Below, piece after piece: positions 6,005-7,916 of a DNA stretch of 7,916 nt. The DNA lies in assembly GCA_012797715.1 (NCBI GenBank), contig JAAZOO010000365.1, positions 1-7,916 of the forward strand, written 5' to 3'. This stretch comes from Geobacteraceae bacterium (GTDB lineage Bacteria; Desulfobacterota; Desulfuromonadia; Geobacterales; Geobacteraceae). How positions within the stretch are numbered: position 1 is the first letter of the stretch; each line of letters begins with the position of its first letter. The notes under the pieces were generated by a model that ran no database searches, was not told where the DNA came from, and saw only the letters and a list, made by a program, of their open reading frames with translations. The translations under genes and the position numbers were made by a program.

Positions 6005-6937
6005 TCAGTATTTTTCCAGCCCCCACTTTGACGGGCAACCGAACAGATGCCAGCAGAGCAAGGATGCGTTTACTTTCAGCCTAGCCCTGGCTTTGACGCT
6101 AACACACGCCAGAATGAATTGCAGAATGACAGAAAAAAGAAGTTTTATAAGAAGTCCGGCCATCAGAATAATATTTTCCATCACGCTATAGTGTTTCCGA
6201 AAGAAACTGTAACGCGACCTCCAATATTCAATGCGTGCCGCAATATTATTTTTCTTCGCGGTCTGACCTTGGAGGTGGAAAATACGCGCAGAAGGATGGA
6301 AAAAGATCCGCCAGCCTTTTTTTCTCATCGAGAGGCACCAATCTGTTTCCTCCAAAAAAAAGAAGTAGGTTTCATCGAGAAGTCCAACCCTATCAATGGC
6401 ATCTTTTGAAACCACCATGCAGGCTCCGATAACAGACTCGACTTCCGTGGGCCGCTCAAACAGGTTTTCCTTTCCCGGATATCGAGCCGGAAAAAGACGT
6501 CGTAACAAGGATTTATTCAGCAATTCGGTTGCAAGCGTAGGGATATTGGCTATGGAATTCTGAAGTGAACCATCACCGTTCAATAGCTGCCCACCACAGA
6601 TGGCTACATCCCTATTGCTGTCCATAAATTCTATAAGTATACGAAGAGCCGATTGGGTCAGCACAGTATCCGTATTAAGAAGTACGACATACCGACCGTT
6701 CGCCTGTCGGATTGCCAGATTGTTGGCTTTCGCGAAACCGAGATTCTTGTTGTTTTCAATACATTTAACTTCAGGAAAAGATCGCTTTACAGCCTCGATA
6801 CTCCCGTCTGAACTTGCATTGTCCACCAGCCATATTTCAAAGGTGCAGGGAGGAACGGTAGCGTTGATGGAATCGATGCAATCAAGCAGAAGGTCTTTCG
6901 TATTACGGTTGACTATAACAACGGAAAGATCAACCAT
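6005..6937 (-). CDS. GT2 glycosyltransferase, WbbL (rhamnosyltransferase)-like
   Basis: A 310-residue GT-A protein of the WbbL-like GT2 subgroup, whose studied members transfer rhamnose from dTDP-rhamnose to lipid-linked or LPS acceptors. Visible motifs: LSVVIVNRNTKDLL (4-17), LVDNASSDGS (37-46), NKNLGFAKANNLAIRQANG (63-81), LLNTDT with the DXD equivalent at 88-91, VIGACMVVS (169-177), and FLEETDWCLSMRKKGW (194-209), the acidic catalytic-base region. Residues 256-281 form a hydrophobic stretch (IILMAGLLIKLLFSVILQFI onward) followed by KARARLK, consistent with a C-terminal inner-membrane anchor. The ATG at 6937 overlaps the waaF TAA by one base (TAATG); there is only a weak G-rich ribosome site, so translation is probably coupled to waaF. 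Donor sugar is uncertain: the fold call is firm, rhamnose is inference. Confidence 0.9.
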   Translation of the reverse strand: MVDLSVVIVNRNTKDLLLDCIDSINATVPPCTFEIWLVDNASSDGSIEAVKRSFPEVKCIENNKNLGFAKANNLAIRQANGRYVVLLNTDTVLTQSALRILIEFMDSNRDVAICGGQLLNGDGSLQNSIANIPTLATELLNKSLLRRLFPARYPGKENLFERPTEVESVIGACMVVSKDAIDRVGLLDETYFFFLEETDWCLSMRKKGWRIFFHPSARIFHLQGQTAKKNNIAARIEYWRSRYSFFRKHYSVMENIILMAGLLIKLLFSVILQFILACVSVKARARLKVNASLLCWHLFGCPSKWGLEKY

Positions 6938-7916
6938 TACCCACCCGCGTAGGAATTTCTCAGCTCACGGGCGGCCGTCACCACATCCTCAACCGTCACA
7001 GCCGTCATGCATCGATGGTCCGTGGGGCATTCCCTCAGCATACATGGCGCGCAATCGGTTTCTTTCCTAACAATAACCATTTTTGAGCTGAAGGGAGAGG
7101 TAGTCGTATGATCCGTGGGGCCGAAAACCGCGACTACCGGAACGTCAAAAGCGGCCGCCATGTGCATCGGCCCCGAATCGTTGGATATGAAGAAATCGCA
7201 CCGTTCAATCAATGCCATCAGCTCCCTCACCGTAGTCTTGCCGGCCATAGTAAGGCAGGGATACGTCATATTCCTTTCGATATCAGCGGCTATGTCCGCC
7301 TCGCCGGGCCCACCGGTTACAACAACCCTGGCGCCCCACTCAGCCGAGAGCCGGTCGGCGACAGCCGCGAACCGATCCGGATACCATCTCTTGGCCGAAC
7401 CATAGGTCGCACCAGGATTGACGCCCAGCACAAAATCGCTTTTTGAGATTCCGTTGACCGAGAGCAGCTCGTCAACGGATTCCCTCTCCTCCGGAGTGAC
7501 GGTGAGCCTTTGACGTTTCACGGAAGTGGTAATGCCGTACGTCCCAAGCATTGCCAGGTAATAATCCACATGGTGCAGCCTTCCCGTTTCGGGGGTGACC
7601 GGACAGCCGTGGGTCAGCAGAAAGCCGCGCCCATCGGTTCGGTACCCCATGCGTTTGGGTATGCCCGCAAGAAAGGTAATGATTGCCGCGTCTATGGCAT
7701 TCTGAAGAAGGATGGCAAGGTCGAATTTCCTTTCCCGCAGTTCAGCGGCAATCCGGAACTTTCCCCGGAAGCCTCCGTGCCGGCCTCTTCTGTCATAGAC
7801 GATTACCTCATCCACATCGGCATGCCGCAGAAACATCTCCGCCACCTGGGGATTGGCAAGAAGAGAGATACGAGCTGACGGAAAGCTTTCTCGTATGGCG
7901 CCGATGGCCGGAGGCG
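6937..7916 (-). CDS. waaF: ADP-heptose:LPS heptosyltransferase II (WaaF), 5'-truncated by window edge
   Basis: The frame is open to the right edge, giving 325 visible residues starting PPAIGAIRESFPSARI. Against the usual WaaF length of about 340-350, only some 15-25 N-terminal residues, including the catalytic-Asp loop, lie outside. The GTG at 7845 is internal, since family-like sequence (SLLANPQVAEMFLRHADV) continues through it. WaaF transfers the second L-glycero-D-manno-heptose from ADP-heptose to heptose I of the inner core in the cytoplasm. Diagnostic blocks in visible numbering: NPGATYGSAKRWYPDRF (166-182), with the Lys before Trp that binds the ADP phosphate; VVTGGPGE (198-205); FFISNDSGPMHMAAAF (241-256); VFGPTD (263-268); and the Cys-rich CAPCMLRECPTDHRCM (288-303), with the CxxC and final Cys pattern of WaaF rather than WaaC. 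It is GC-rich (43 of 60 at 7321-7380). It is the most upstream gene seen of this coupled block. Confidence 0.94.
   Translation of the reverse strand, partial: PPAIGAIRESFPSARISLLANPQVAEMFLRHADVDEVIVYDRRGRHGGFRGKFRIAAELRERKFDLAILLQNAIDAAIITFLAGIPKRMGYRTDGRGFLLTHGCPVTPETGRLHHVDYYLAMLGTYGITTSVKRQRLTVTPEERESVDELLSVNGISKSDFVLGVNPGATYGSAKRWYPDRFAAVADRLSAEWGARVVVTGGPGEADIAADIERNMTYPCLTMAGKTTVRELMALIERCDFFISNDSGPMHMAAAFDVPVVAVFGPTDHTTTSPFSSKMVIVRKETDCAPCMLRECPTDHRCMTAVTVEDVVTAARELRNSYAGG

Noticed and set aside
6937..7845. GTG 7845 as the start of waaF
   Set aside because: Family-like sequence (FPSARISLLANPQ) continues upstream in frame to the window edge, so the gene is truncated by the window and begins outside it.

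Overview
The window is a run of eight consecutive glycosyltransferase genes, all on the minus strand and transcribed from right to left. It looks like part of a lipopolysaccharide (LPS) core or outer-core assembly locus of a Gram-negative bacterium. A strong WaaF (heptosyltransferase II) at the right edge and a WaaE/KdtX-type enzyme point to LPS, and therefore to a Gram-negative host. The gene mix and the GC-rich codon use of the edge genes fit a Geobacter/Desulfuromonas-like (deltaproteobacterial) genome. That taxonomic guess is inference only; no marker gene is present.

Layout in transcription order. (1) waaF, truncated at its 5' end by the right edge. (2) A WbbL-like GT2 with a C-terminal hydrophobic segment, overlapping waaF by one base (TAATG). 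(3) A WaaE/KdtX-like GT2 with a GTG start. (4) A 262-base AT-rich gap that splits the cluster and may hold a promoter. (5) A WaaG-like GT4. (6) A GT10 (alpha-1,3-fucosyltransferase-type) enzyme, whose real start lies 222 bases inside the longest ORF. (7) A GT2 with a GT7C-like motif. (8) A strongly AT-rich GT2-like gene ending in tandem TAG stops. (9) A 147-base gap. (10) A divergent GT9 protein running off the left edge. Spacing within the two blocks is tight (one-base overlaps, or 9, 10 and 28 bases), so each block is probably one translationally coupled operon.

Likely joint role: WaaF adds heptose II to the inner core. The WaaE-like and WaaG-like enzymes would extend the heptose region with hexoses. 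The remaining GT2, GT10 and GT9 enzymes would add strain-specific outer-core or O-antigen-like sugars at the cytoplasmic face of the inner membrane. No sugar-nucleotide synthesis, ligase, flippase or transporter gene is in the window.

The clearest oddities are four. Base composition is mosaic: GC-rich heptosyltransferase-type genes flank a lower-GC interior, with the 1086-1928 gene extremely AT-rich. A GT10 enzyme is present without GDP-fucose genes nearby. The left-edge GT9 protein lacks the usual catalytic Asp and phosphate-binding Lys. The reading frame between the last two genes stays open. I see no tRNA, rRNA, CRISPR array, insertion sequence or convincing terminator.
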